Shown: in pieces, positions 1 through 8,957 of the stretch | Layout of the letters: each line of letters opens with the position of its first letter | Position numbering within the stretch: the first letter of the stretch is position 1 | Position numbers and translations under genes: made by a program | Notes under the pieces: model-generated | What the model was told of the DNA's origin: nothing | The model's database searches: none | Seen by the model: the letters and a program-made list of their open reading frames with translations, nothing else | NCBI GenBank assembly: GCA_032073245.1 | Contig: DAMANX010000022.1 | Location: 30,445-94,444 of the forward strand | Source of the DNA: QVMG01 sp032073245 | GTDB lineage: Bacteria > Bacteroidota > Bacteroidia > Bacteroidales > Tannerellaceae | DNA: 64,000 bases | Direction of reading: 5' to 3'

Positions 1-1512
1 TTTCTCTTTCATCAATAGGCCCATACGTTCCTGGCTCTCATTACCAATGATTTCTTTTGCCGAAAGAGTAGGATCACCGATCGGTAATTTGCTCATGTCT
101 ATATGTCCGCCGGTTGCTTCAACAAGCTCAGATAGACAATTCAAGTGTCCGCCTGCACCATGATCATGAATAGAAACCACCGGATTTTCGTCTGCTTCAG
201 CAATCGTACGGATCACATTCGCAGCACGTTTCTGCATTTCAGGGTTGGCACGTTGAACAGCATTTAATTCAATCCCACTTGCATATTGTCCTGTATCCAC
301 AGAAGAAACAGCTCCACCACCCATACCGATACGGTAATTATCTCCACCAATAACAATCACTTTCTCACCTGGCTCAGGATTCCCCTTCAACGCATCCCGG
401 CGATTGGCAAATCCAACACCTCCGGCAAGCATGATTACTTTATCGTAGGCATATTTCTTATCGTTTTCTGCATGTTCAAAAGTTAATAAGGAGCCACAGA
501 TTAGTGGTTGGCCAAAATGATTTCCAAATTGAGAGGCCCCATTGGAAGCCTTTATCAAAATCTGTTCCGGGGTCTGATATAACCATTGACGTGGGTCCAT
601 GATCTTTTCCCATTCACGGGCACCTTCCGTACGAGGATAGGCTGTCATATAAACAGCTGTTCCGGCCATCGGAATGGAAGCTTTACCACCAGCCAGACGG
701 TCACGGATCTCTCCACCTGATCCGGTTGAGGCACCATTAAAAGGTTCAACAGTAGTAGGGAAATTATGTGTTTCAGCCTTTAGCGAAATAACCGTATCGA
801 TTTCTTTTGTTGCGTAATAATCGGGTTTATCCCCAGAAAGTGGTGCAAACTGTTCTATTCTTGGACCTTCATTAAATGCAACATTATCTTTATATGCCGA
901 AACCAGTTTGTTTGGATTTTCTTTAGACGTTTTCTTTATAAGGTTGAAAAGACAGCTTTCCATCTCAACACCATCAATAACAAATACGCCCCCGAATATT
1001 TTATGGCGGCAGTGTTCGGAATTTACCTGAGCGAAGCCATAGACTTCACTATCAGTCAATTTCCTGTTTAGTTTTTGACTTACTTCATTCAGGTATACAA
1101 CTTCATCTTCACTCAATGCTAATCCCTCTTGTACATTGTATGCTGCAATATCATCAATATAAAGGATCGGATCCGGTTTCTTATTGATAGTAAATATTTC
1201 CTGATCCAATCCGTTGTAGATACGTTGCAACATGGGGTCATGATCCGCATCTTTTGAGTTTACCTGAAAATATTCTTCAATCCGACTAATACCGGTAATT
1301 CCCATATTCTGTGTTATCTCCACAGCGTTTGTACTCCACGGCGTTATCATTTCCCGGCGAGGGCCGATAAACCAACCTTCGAGCGTCTCTGTTTCAACAG
1401 GAGTTGCTTCACTGAACAGCCAAACTAATTTTTGAATATCTTCGGGAGAGAACTTTTGAGCTGTTTCCACAGCCAGTACAGTCTTTGTTGAAGACCTGAA
1501 AAATAAGATCAT
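1..1512 (-). CDS. purL: Phosphoribosylformylglycinamidine synthase, N-terminal part (3' end beyond window)
   Basis: FGAM synthase, the ATP- and glutamine-dependent fourth step of de novo purine synthesis in the cytoplasm. The 504 visible codons, read from ATG at 1510-1512, contain the large-type PurL signatures NSEHCRHKIF, KAETHNFPTTVEPFNG followed by a TGSGGEIRDR stretch, and HDHGAGG near residue 450. The family is about 1,230 residues in one chain with a C-terminal glutaminase domain, so well over half lies to the left of the window. The frame is open to the window edge. A strong Bacteroidetes promoter lies about 57 bp upstream. The next gene to the right is an ECF sigma factor on the same strand and belongs to a different unit. 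Identity is very secure. Confidence 0.97.
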   Translation of the reverse strand, partial: MILFFRSSTKTVLAVETAQKFSPEDIQKLVWLFSEATPVETETLEGWFIGPRREMITPWSTNAVEITQNMGITGISRIEEYFQVNSKDADHDPMLQRIYNGLDQEIFTINKKPDPILYIDDIAAYNVQEGLALSEDEVVYLNEVSQKLNRKLTDSEVYGFAQVNSEHCRHKIFGGVFVIDGVEMESCLFNLIKKTSKENPNKLVSAYKDNVAFNEGPRIEQFAPLSGDKPDYYATKEIDTVISLKAETHNFPTTVEPFNGASTGSGGEIRDRLAGGKASIPMAGTAVYMTAYPRTEGAREWEKIMDPRQWLYQTPEQILIKASNGASQFGNHFGQPLICGSLLTFEHAENDKKYAYDKVIMLAGGVGFANRRDALKGNPEPGEKVIVIGGDNYRIGMGGGAVSSVDTGQYASGIELNAVQRANPEMQKRAANVIRTIAEADENPVVSIHDHGAGGHLNCLSELVEATGGHIDMSKLPIGDPTLSAKEIIGNESQERMGLLMKEK

Positions 1513-1568
1513 ATTGTTTGAAGTATTAAGTATTTCCACCTTATTTAGATAGTGCTTCTACGCGACTG

Positions 1569-1601
1569 CAAAGATAATCAGAAATAACCGAAGGCACAAA
1601 A
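1569..1601 (-). promoter_or_regulatory. Promoter of purL (-33/-7, Bacteroidetes type)
   Basis: On the minus strand TTTTG (1597-1601) and TATCTTTG (1569-1576) are 20 bp apart, matching the primary-sigma promoter of Bacteroidetes (TTTG, 19-21 bp, TAnnTTTG). Predicted 5' UTR is about 50 nt. Confidence 0.75.
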
Positions 1602-1716
1602 TAGTTTATATAAAGGTTCAGGGAATTAGAATCTTTTATAGTTGCCCGATTTGGTACTGTTCTTTTTTCTGATGTTAAAAACATTTTGTTGCTAATTCTT
1701 GAAAAGTATAGACTTT

Positions 1717-1763
1717 ATGATAGGTTAAAAAATGTTTCTATACATAGTTTGATATCATACTAT
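1717..1763 (-). promoter_or_regulatory. 47-bp motif shared with 49021-49067 (copy A), candidate ECF-dependent element
   Basis: Read on the plus strand this contains GTTTCTATACATAGTTTG preceded by ATGATAGGTTAAAAA and ends in CTAT. It matches the minus strand of 49021-49067 at 38 of 47 positions (32 of the first 35). Both copies lie 58-78 bp downstream of an ECF sigma gene and have the same orientation relative to it. In the sigma-sense direction both carry GAAAC, then 20 bp, then GTC. Part of it is a near-palindrome (1744-1763, ATAG...CTAT). In the same 309-bp gap (1513-1821) a perfect 12-bp palindrome TTTGGCGCCAAA sits at 1770-1781 between two copies of ACTATGCAT. Function is inferred, not shown. 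Confidence 0.55.
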
Positions 1764-1769
1764 GCATAA

Positions 1770-1781
1770 TTTGGCGCCAAA
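1770..1781. promoter_or_regulatory. 12-bp palindrome flanked by ACTATGCAT repeats
   Basis: TTTGGCGCCAAA is self-complementary. ACTATGCAT occurs at 1759-1767 and again at 1781-1789. CAAACTATGCAT ending at 1789 is also nearly complementary to ATACATAGTTTG at 1740-1751, so the block can fold or could be a dimeric operator. It sits 40 bp past the stop of the sigma gene. No regulator can be named. Confidence 0.4.
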
Positions 1782-1821
1782 CTATGCATGGTTGTGACAA
1801 TTTGTATTTTGATTTTCCTAA

Positions 1822-2400
1822 TCACAACCCACGTAAAAAGCAGGAGATTAGAAAAACGGGTAATAAATCTAATTTAATAAGATGTTGCCGAATACCTGTA
1901 AGTGCTCGGGAAATATGTTTTTCTACTGCTTTTTCGCTTATATTAAGTTGGGTTGCAATCTCTTTGTTGCGGAGTTGGTCTTTGCGACTCAATCTGAAAA
2001 CGTTTTTACATTGAGGAGGAAGTGTCTCAATATATGCATCGATTTCATGTGCAATATCTTTAGCTAGTAAGGTATCGTATTGGTTGAAGTCAAGAATGAT
2101 CTGGTTGATAAGTGCATCTGTGTCTTCAGGATCAACCTGCCGTTGCACAGATGCTTTTTGTAGATAATTTATTGATTTATTATAGACTGAACGATACAGA
2201 TAAGGTTTTAACGGATCGTTGATGTTTACCATTTCTTTATTGATCCACAAAGAAAGGAAGGAATCCTGTACGATATCTTCGGCAACTTGCCAGTCATTCA
2301 CATAATGATAGGCGTACGAAACCAACGGTTCAAAGAATTGCTGAAACAATTCTTCGAATAATCGATACATTTCTTTGTCGCTTACATGCGCATTATTCAT
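1822..2400 (-). CDS. ECF RNA polymerase sigma factor (PUL 1)
   Basis: Sigma-70 family ECF factor of the Bacteroidetes type that activates PUL genes when released by its FecR anti-sigma partner. Region 2 is visible (FEPLVSYAYHYV, AEDIVQDSFLSLW) and region 4 is a helix-turn-helix (LPPQCKNVFRLSR, NKEIATQLNISEKAVEKHI). About 192 residues is normal. An ATG eight codons upstream (2424) is also in frame, but a TAACTTTG -7 element at 2435-2442 puts the transcription start at about 2428, so the start at 2400 is preferred. The gene diverges from fecR at 2532, unlike PUL 3 where sigma and fecR are co-directional. The C-terminal tail (LDLLPVFLISCFLRGL) is hydrophobic, as is common in this group. Confidence 0.9.
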   Translation of the reverse strand: MNNAHVSDKEMYRLFEELFQQFFEPLVSYAYHYVNDWQVAEDIVQDSFLSLWINKEMVNINDPLKPYLYRSVYNKSINYLQKASVQRQVDPEDTDALINQIILDFNQYDTLLAKDIAHEIDAYIETLPPQCKNVFRLSRKDQLRNKEIATQLNISEKAVEKHISRALTGIRQHLIKLDLLPVFLISCFLRGL

Positions 2401-2434
2401 ACTTTCCTTACCTGTGCTTAGCATTCCTTAGTTA

Positions 2435-2442
2435 CAAAGTTA
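2435..2442 (-). promoter_or_regulatory. -7 element for the PUL 1 sigma gene
   Basis: TAACTTTG on the minus strand fits TAnnTTTG. No clear TTTG -33 element is seen 19-21 bp upstream. Its position argues for the translation start at 2400 rather than 2424. Confidence 0.4.
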
Positions 2443-2531
2443 TACTTTTTTTTGAGGGCGACTAATTTTTTTGATATCTGAGGTAGGGGTAGGGGGTAGT
2501 TAACTGTGATAGGTATAAAGCAACAATATAG

Positions 2532-3518
2532 ATGAACGAAATAATCACAAAATATTTACAGGGCGAAGCGAAAAAGGAGGAAAAGAAACAGTTGTTAACC
2601 TGGCTACAAGAAAGCGAAGAAAACAAGAAGCTCTTTTCAGAAACACGCGATATCTGGTTAGTATCAGGTAAAGGACCCGGATTTGGACCGGAATATAAGG
2701 AAAAAGCTTTTAAAAGGTTCGCACAAAATGTACAAGCTCATGAAGCAAAACAAAAGCGTTTTACGCTTTACTCTTTCCGTTATATTGCTGCCGCAATCTT
2801 TTTAGTACTGATATCATTGGGTATAGGTTATTATATGGGACAACGGACAGATAACAATAACTATACAGCAATTGCCATGAATCATTTTCTAATGGGAGAA
2901 GACAGTAAAGGTTCTATTATTTTACCGGATGGAACGGTTGCATGGCTGCATGGAAACAGTAAGCTGAGTTATCCGGAAGAATTTGCCTCCGATTTTCGTA
3001 AAGTTCAACTGGAAGGAGAAGCTTATTTTGAAGTAGTAGAAAATAAGAAGGCTCCTTTTTATGTGGAAACCGAAGATATGACGGTAAATGTATTAGGTAC
3101 GCGTTTTAATATGAAAAACTATAACTATCAACCAACTACGGAAACTACCCTGTTGTCCGGAAAAGTGGAGGTGCTTTTTCCTTCAACCGGACAACGGGTA
3201 TTGTTGGAACCAAATCAGAAGATAGTATGGAACAAAGCAACTAGAAATGAAAAACTGAGCCAGGTGAATGCTGCGGATTACATCGTATGGATTAATGATA
3301 GATTAGTTTTTACAAACGAAAAACTATCAACAATCCTCTTCAAAATGGAACGTTGGTACAATATTGAAATTCATTGTGATAAGAAAATAGATATGGAGCA
3401 ACGCCTCTCCTTTACTATCCGTCGTGAAGCAAAAGATGAAATATTTAAACTATTAGGTATGATTGCTCCGCTTCGCTACACAATAGAAAATGAAAAAGTA
3501 ATAATACAGCCTAAATAA
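2532..3518 (+). CDS. FecR-family anti-sigma factor (PUL 1)
   Basis: Inner-membrane anti-sigma regulator that holds the ECF sigma factor and receives a signal from the STN domain of SusC in the periplasm. The N-terminal cytoplasmic segment has the usual acidic/lysine-rich start (TKYLQGEAKKEEKKQLLTWL). One transmembrane helix is at about 83-104 (YIAAAIFLVLISLGIGYYM). The periplasmic FecR domain follows (IILPDGTVAWLHGNSKLSYP, VQLEGEAYFEV, FYVETEDMTVNVLGTRFN), and then the C-terminal DUF4974-type domain (ERWYNIEIHC to the end). At 328 residues it is full length. It precedes the STN-type SusC by 176 bp and is divergent from its likely sigma partner. No clear TAnnTTTG promoter is seen. Confidence 0.93.
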   Translation: MNEIITKYLQGEAKKEEKKQLLTWLQESEENKKLFSETRDIWLVSGKGPGFGPEYKEKAFKRFAQNVQAHEAKQKRFTLYSFRYIAAAIFLVLISLGIGYYMGQRTDNNNYTAIAMNHFLMGEDSKGSIILPDGTVAWLHGNSKLSYPEEFASDFRKVQLEGEAYFEVVENKKAPFYVETEDMTVNVLGTRFNMKNYNYQPTTETTLLSGKVEVLFPSTGQRVLLEPNQKIVWNKATRNEKLSQVNAADYIVWINDRLVFTNEKLSTILFKMERWYNIEIHCDKKIDMEQRLSFTIRREAKDEIFKLLGMIAPLRYTIENEKVIIQPK

Positions 3519-3694
3519 AACAACAGTTTATCAACCTATTAAATCTATTTTGCCTATGTGAAGCCCATAGTGAAAAACTACAAACGAATCAGGCGAATGC
3601 TGGTAACATCCGCCTGAAAGTGATTTCAAAATTAAATTGCTCTCAAGAGTAAGACAGTGAGAGCAATATGTCTAATTAAATCGATTACAAATGT

Positions 3695-6600
3695 ATGAAA
3701 AAAAAGTCCATGAGAGGGATAGCTATACCCTTTCTTAACATTAATTCGTTTAGAAAAATGAAACTGATAGTCTTATTTGCTGTCGTTTCGCTGCTGCAGT
3801 TAACCGCAGCGCAAAGCCACGCTCAAAATGCTAAGATTGATCTCCATTTATCGGGAGTGACATTAGAAGAAGCCATAAAAGCCGTAGAAGAGAATACCAA
3901 TTATGTATTCTTTTTGAACCATTCTGATATTGATCTGAATCAAAAGGTCAGTGTAAATGTAAATGATGCAGAAATCAGAGAAGTACTTAAACAAGTGCTT
4001 ACAAATAATAACTATCGGATTGAAAACAATAAGATAGTAGTTTTGCCTGCAACAAATCAACAGAGTAATCAAATCACAGGTAGGATTGTTGATGAACAGG
4101 GTGAAGCCGTTATAGGAGCCAACGTTGTTGAAAAAGGTACAACGAATGGTACTATTACGAACTATGATGGTGAATTTGCCCTATCAATAGCGACTGGTAG
4201 TATTTTACAAATTACATATATTGGATATCATCCTAAAGAGATCACCATTACAGATAGCCGGTTCTACCCAATTCAACTCAGTGAAGATACACAAACACTT
4301 GATGAAGTTGTTGTTGTTGGTTATGGTATACAAAAGAAAGTAAACGTGGTCGGTTCCATTGCTACAGTAGATCCCAAGCAATTGGAAGGACGTGCGCAGA
4401 CATCTGTTGTATCAGCCCTGGCAGGACAAATGCCAGGTGTGACGATTACACAAGCCGGTGGTCGTCCGGGTGAACAGACGGGAACGATTCGTGTTCGCGG
4501 ACTTGGTTCGTTTGGCGCAACCCCGGATGCCCTTATATTAATTGATGGAATACCCGGAAACTTAGCAGATATTAATCCAAATGATATTGCATCTATTTCC
4601 GTATTGAAGGATGCATCTACTGCTGCTATTTATGGAGCGCGAGCTGCAAATGGTGTTGTTCTTGTATCCACAAAAACCGGACAGGAAGGACGACTCGTTG
4701 TCAATTATAGTGGTTATGCCGGGTTTAATAAGGCGACTGCTCTTCCTGAGTTTGTTGATAGTTGGGAATATGCAACTTTATTGAACAAGGCGGAAGGTAT
4801 AACCCGTTTTACCGATGCTGAAATACAGGCAATGAAGGATGGAAGCCGTCCGGATGAATTTGCCAATGAAAAGTATACAGATGATTTATTCCGCACAGGA
4901 TTCCAGACAGGCCATGATCTTTCAATAACAGGAGGGACAGATAAAAGCCGTTATATGGCTTCGTTTGGTTACCTGAATCAGGATGCCATTCTTCAAAACA
5001 ATAATTTCACTCGTTATAATGCACGTTTGAATCTTACATCACAATTATCGGATAAGCTTAAAATGACGATTCGCCTGCGAGGTGATAAATCAAAAATGGA
5101 AGAACCATTCTTTGCCGGTTCCGTTGATGAAGGTTCCAATAAAAACAACAGAATACCTGTTTTTATCCAGCAATCAATGCGTTTTCCGGGTTATAAGCCT
5201 TCCGTATTAAGTGATGGTTCATGGGGACCGGGTGTTAAAAATTTTGGTACACCTAAAGCTTGGTTGGAATCAGGCGCTTTTTCTGAAAGGCCAATAATGC
5301 GTTTGGAAGCTCATGCCCAATTTGATTATAAGCCAATAGAAGGATTAACAATTATGGCGTTGGGTGCTTATAATTATACTAATAGAAATGAAAAAGCATA
5401 CCGTGCCACTCTACCTGTAAAAGTAAATGATCAGGTAAATGTTCTCGGCCCTTCCACACTGGAAGAAAAATCTCTGAACAGGGAATATAAAACATTCCAG
5501 GCAACGGTGGATTACACAACAATGCTTAATAATGCTCATTATATCAGTGCCTTGGTTGGATATTCATGGGAGGATGAGTCTGAAAGGAATATGGAAGCAT
5601 CCCGTATGAATTTCCCTGGTAATAGTTTGCCATATCTGACGGCCGGATCACCGGATACTCAATTGAATAACGGTGGAGGATATGACTGGGTTATTCAGTC
5701 ATTCTTCGGGCGTTTACAATACAATTATAAAGAACGTTATCTTATTGAAGGTACGGTTCGTTATGACGGATCATCTCGTTTTCCTGTGAATGAGCGCTAC
5801 GGACTCTTTCCTTCTGGTGCTGTCGGCTGGAGAATTTCTGAAGAAAGTTTTATGCGTGATAATGAAAAGTTATCATTTATAGATCAATTGAAACTGAAAG
5901 CATCCATAGGTATATTGGGTAATAATAACATCGGAAATTATGCTTATCAATCAGTTTATAATCTTGGTGCAAACAATAATTATCCTATTGGAATGTCTTT
6001 AGCACAAGGAGCAAGATTGACAACTTATACCGATCCGAATCTTAAATGGGAAACTTCACGTACTACAGATGTGGGGATAGAAAGTATACTTTGGAATGGG
6101 TTATTATCATTTAATGCCTCCTATTTTTACCGATATACTTATGACATCCTTTATAAACCGAATGCAAGTGTGTCTTCTATATTTGGCCTTGCATTGAGTG
6201 AAGTAAATACCGGAGAAGTCTCTAACCGGGGATGGGAATTTGAGGTGAGCCATCAAAACCGTATAGGAAATGTGAAGTATGGTATAAGCGGAAATTTCTC
6301 CATTATTAAGAATCGGATTGAATCTTTAGGTGTTGGAAATGTGGAGTTAGCAAACGGAATGATTGGTAATGGTAGCGATTTATTTGTCGGTTATTCAATG
6401 CAACCCTATTATGGTTACAAAACGGATGGTGTATTTGTTGATCAGGCAGATATAGACAGCTGGTTTGCGCATACCGATCAGTCGGCGATGGGTTCAAATA
6501 AAGCGAATACCAAACCCGGTGATATCAGATATCTTGATATATCAGGTCCTGACGGTGTACCCGATGGAAAAGTAGATCCGACTTACGACCGTACATATTT

Positions 6601-7099
6601 AGGTTCCAAATTCCCTAAATATAATTTTGGTTTATCACTGAATGCTGAGTATAAGGGTTTTGATCTGAATGTATTCTTTCAGGGTGTTGCAGGAACAAAA
6701 GGTATGTTAAGCAATTTTGCCGGATGGGCATTATTCTCTGAAGGAAATATACAGCGTTGGCAAATGGATGAAGCGTTTGATGAAGCAAATCCAACTCGCT
6801 ATCCTGGATATCCGCGTATAACAAACTTAGGGAATACAACCGGAGTGAACAATCAAACATCTGATTTCTGGGTAAGAAACGCTTCTTACCTTCGTCTGAA
6901 AAATATTCAATTAGGATATACATTACCTAAAAAAATACTGAATAACACTTTTATCTCAAATATACGTATATATGCTTCCGCCGAAAATCCATATACCTGG
7001 CATAGTTATCCAAAAGGATGGGATCCGGAAACTAAGACCGGAGGCGATTATTATCCGTTTATGAGTACATATACATTTGGATTAAACGTAAAATTCTAA
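3695..7099 (+). CDS. SusC/RagA-type TonB-dependent outer-membrane transporter with STN domain (PUL 1)
   Basis: Outer-membrane barrel that imports glycan fragments with its SusD lid, powered by TonB. The signal peptide ends near residue 44 (LLQLTAAQSHAQ). An STN (secretin/TonB N-terminal) domain at about 46-118 marks it as a signalling transporter that talks to FecR. A CarboxypepD_reg-like domain at about 127-205 (ITGRIVDEQGEAVIGANV) is followed by DEVVVVGYG, the plug domain (VRGLGSFGATPDALILIDG, VLKDASTAAIYGARAANGVV) and a barrel ending in NVKF. The length of 1,134 residues is typical. SusD follows after 4 bp. The natural substrate is not given by the sequence; the sulfatases downstream suggest a sulfated glycan. 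Confidence 0.97.
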   Translation: MKKKSMRGIAIPFLNINSFRKMKLIVLFAVVSLLQLTAAQSHAQNAKIDLHLSGVTLEEAIKAVEENTNYVFFLNHSDIDLNQKVSVNVNDAEIREVLKQVLTNNNYRIENNKIVVLPATNQQSNQITGRIVDEQGEAVIGANVVEKGTTNGTITNYDGEFALSIATGSILQITYIGYHPKEITITDSRFYPIQLSEDTQTLDEVVVVGYGIQKKVNVVGSIATVDPKQLEGRAQTSVVSALAGQMPGVTITQAGGRPGEQTGTIRVRGLGSFGATPDALILIDGIPGNLADINPNDIASISVLKDASTAAIYGARAANGVVLVSTKTGQEGRLVVNYSGYAGFNKATALPEFVDSWEYATLLNKAEGITRFTDAEIQAMKDGSRPDEFANEKYTDDLFRTGFQTGHDLSITGGTDKSRYMASFGYLNQDAILQNNNFTRYNARLNLTSQLSDKLKMTIRLRGDKSKMEEPFFAGSVDEGSNKNNRIPVFIQQSMRFPGYKPSVLSDGSWGPGVKNFGTPKAWLESGAFSERPIMRLEAHAQFDYKPIEGLTIMALGAYNYTNRNEKAYRATLPVKVNDQVNVLGPSTLEEKSLNREYKTFQATVDYTTMLNNAHYISALVGYSWEDESERNMEASRMNFPGNSLPYLTAGSPDTQLNNGGGYDWVIQSFFGRLQYNYKERYLIEGTVRYDGSSRFPVNERYGLFPSGAVGWRISEESFMRDNEKLSFIDQLKLKASIGILGNNNIGNYAYQSVYNLGANNNYPIGMSLAQGARLTTYTDPNLKWETSRTTDVGIESILWNGLLSFNASYFYRYTYDILYKPNASVSSIFGLALSEVNTGEVSNRGWEFEVSHQNRIGNVKYGISGNFSIIKNRIESLGVGNVELANGMIGNGSDLFVGYSMQPYYGYKTDGVFVDQADIDSWFAHTDQSAMGSNKANTKPGDIRYLDISGPDGVPDGKVDPTYDRTYLGSKFPKYNFGLSLNAEYKGFDLNVFFQGVAGTKGMLSNFAGWALFSEGNIQRWQMDEAFDEANPTRYPGYPRITNLGNTTGVNNQTSDFWVRNASYLRLKNIQLGYTLPKKILNNTFISNIRIYASAENPYTWHSYPKGWDPETKTGGDYYPFMSTYTFGLNVKF

Positions 7100-7103
7100 A
7101 AGT

Positions 7104-8723
7104 ATGCAAACAATAATAAATAAAATAACAGTACTGTTTTTCCTGGCGATTCTATTAGCCGGGTGTAATATGGATCGTTACCCGTTAACGGCTTTTGGTG
7201 AAGATGATTTTTTTACGAGTGAAGAAAATGCGAATCTGGCCATTGCAGGTTTATATAGAGGTAATATCAAATTTAATGAGCCGGAATATTCGCCAAGTGA
7301 TTGGTGGGGATACGCTGCAAATATCCTTCTGGATGGTGTCTCCGATCTAGGTTATGATCGTAGAGGTTTTAATAACGCGATTGGGCAATTAACCTCTGGT
7401 GGAATTCTTTCAAATAATAATAATGTGACAGCTTTGTATCAGGAACCTTATAAAAGAATAAGTGCCTGTACACGCTTTATTGAAAACGTAGATAAGATAG
7501 GTAGTAGTAGCCAGGTGACACGCCTGAAAGCAGAAGCTCGTTTTATACGTGCGTGCTCTTATTTTTATCTGGCTTCTTATTTCCATGATGTACCTTTGGT
7601 TACGACTGTTTTAACACTGGAAGAAGCAAACAATGTTTCCAAAGCAAAAAGAGCTGATATAATTCGGTTTGTTATTGAGGAGTTTAATGAAATAGCCGAT
7701 CAGTTACCACGTCACAAAGACCTTCCGGCATCGGAGTTGGGACGGGCAACACAACAGGCAGCACTGGCTTTTCTGGCACGTACTCACATGCTTGCCAATA
7801 ACTATTCTGAAGCAGCTGCTACATGTAAAAAGATTATTGACATGGGTGATAATGCTTTGTTCGCAGATTACCAGTCTCTATTTTATCCTTCCGGAAAAAC
7901 CAGCTCAGAACATATCTTTGCCTGTTTTTTGATTGATAACCTGGCAGGATATGCTTTACCACAACATGTTTTCCCGATCAAAGATGGAGGGTGGTGTCTG
8001 GCAAATGGCAACTCAATTCTGTTTGAAGCTTATGATTTCCTTGACGGTACACCGTTTAGTTATGAAGACCCACGTTTCAACAAAGAAAATTTTGGAGAGA
8101 ATCGTGATCCGCGTCTTAACTATACTTTGATATATAATGGTTCTGTTTTCCGCGGTACGGAGTATATCTGCCACCCAGAATCTAATTCGGCAGATAAAAT
8201 GGGTGCAGGGCAGGTAACTCAAACAGGTTATTTGCTGCGTAAATACTTTGATGAAAGCTGGTCTGGGGATTTGAATAGTTATGGTGGCATAGTTCCGATT
8301 GTACGGTATGCGGATATTCTGTTAATGTATCTGGAAGCAGAAATGGAAGCAGGAACACCAATCACGCAAGCATTACTCGATCAAACAATTAATGCCGTCA
8401 GAGCACGTGTAGGAATGGCAGGTATAACCGATACGAATGCCGCAACTTTACGTGAGAAAATCCGTAAAGAAAGAATGGTTGAATTAGCTTTCGAAGGACA
8501 TCGTTTATGGGATCTTTTCCGTTGGGGGAATGCTGTTGAAAGACTTAATACTCCAATGTATGGTTCCCCATTTGATGTTAAAGATCCAAGCACGATAAAA
8601 ATGCTTGATGGAAAACCGGATGCCTACAATCGTTGGTATGTAAATACCCGTTCATTCGTGGCAGGTCAGGAAATCTGGCCTATTCCGCAGGCAGAGCAGA
8701 ATATTAATCCGAATTTACGGTAA
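7104..8723 (+). CDS. SusD/RagB-family glycan-binding lipoprotein (PUL 1)
   Basis: Surface lipoprotein that closes over SusC and binds the glycan. A lipobox (LLAGC, Cys at residue 21) follows a short hydrophobic signal. Helical TPR-like repeats (RLKAEARFIRACSYFYLASYFHDVPLV) and the C-terminal SusD signature (IRKERMVELAFEGHRLWDLFRWG, IWPIPQAEQNINPNL) are intact. The length of 539 residues is normal. It starts 4 bp after susC, so the two are co-transcribed and probably translationally linked. Confidence 0.96.
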   Translation: MQTIINKITVLFFLAILLAGCNMDRYPLTAFGEDDFFTSEENANLAIAGLYRGNIKFNEPEYSPSDWWGYAANILLDGVSDLGYDRRGFNNAIGQLTSGGILSNNNNVTALYQEPYKRISACTRFIENVDKIGSSSQVTRLKAEARFIRACSYFYLASYFHDVPLVTTVLTLEEANNVSKAKRADIIRFVIEEFNEIADQLPRHKDLPASELGRATQQAALAFLARTHMLANNYSEAAATCKKIIDMGDNALFADYQSLFYPSGKTSSEHIFACFLIDNLAGYALPQHVFPIKDGGWCLANGNSILFEAYDFLDGTPFSYEDPRFNKENFGENRDPRLNYTLIYNGSVFRGTEYICHPESNSADKMGAGQVTQTGYLLRKYFDESWSGDLNSYGGIVPIVRYADILLMYLEAEMEAGTPITQALLDQTINAVRARVGMAGITDTNAATLREKIRKERMVELAFEGHRLWDLFRWGNAVERLNTPMYGSPFDVKDPSTIKMLDGKPDAYNRWYVNTRSFVAGQEIWPIPQAEQNINPNLR

Positions 8724-8734
8724 TTTTAGTCCTC

Positions 8735-8759
8735 AAGGTCCTTAGTTATTAAGGACCTT
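8735..8759. terminator. Hairpin after SusD (possible attenuator or terminator)
   Basis: AAGGTCCTTA (8735-8744) pairs perfectly with TAAGGACCTT (8750-8759) across a 5-nt loop. No T-run follows, so it may stabilise the susCD 3' end rather than terminate fully. Confidence 0.4.
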
Positions 8760-8768
8760 AGGTAAAGT

Positions 8769-8927
8769 GGGGTTGACTAAAAAGTCCCAAAGAAAAAATG
8801 AAACACAGAGACACAGAGACACAGAGAACACAGAATTTTTATTATGCTGATAGGGAGGAATCTATAAATCTCCGTGTTCTCTGTGGCTCTGTGTTTAGCT
8901 CTTTGCATTGACTTTTTAGTCAGCCCC
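8769..8927. repeat. 159-bp intergenic inverted-repeat element with ACACAGAG tandem units
   Basis: Outer arms 8769-8786 (GGGGTTGACTAAAAAGTC) and 8910-8927 are complementary at 17 of 18 positions. Inner arms are 8801-8834, built from tandem ACACAGAG units, and 8869-8896, its near complement with one unit fewer. It sits between susD and the first sulfatase. It probably belongs to a dispersed palindromic repeat family, which a genome search would confirm. The open frame running upstream of the sulfatase into this element is not coding. Confidence 0.8.
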
Positions 8928-8957
8928 TTCTTCCTTAAAGATTCATTGATTAAAGTA

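Noticed and set aside
286..486. Plus-strand open frame across purL, and similar frames opposite other genes
   Set aside because: These lie antisense to or out of frame with strongly supported genes and have no domains.
8801..8834. Possible CRISPR-like or satellite array (ACACAGAG units)
   Set aside because: Units are adjacent with no spacers, few in number, and form one arm of an inverted repeat.
8874..8957. Upstream extension of sulfatase 1
   Set aside because: The extra 28 codons lie in the inverted-repeat element; ATG 8958 gives a proper signal peptide.
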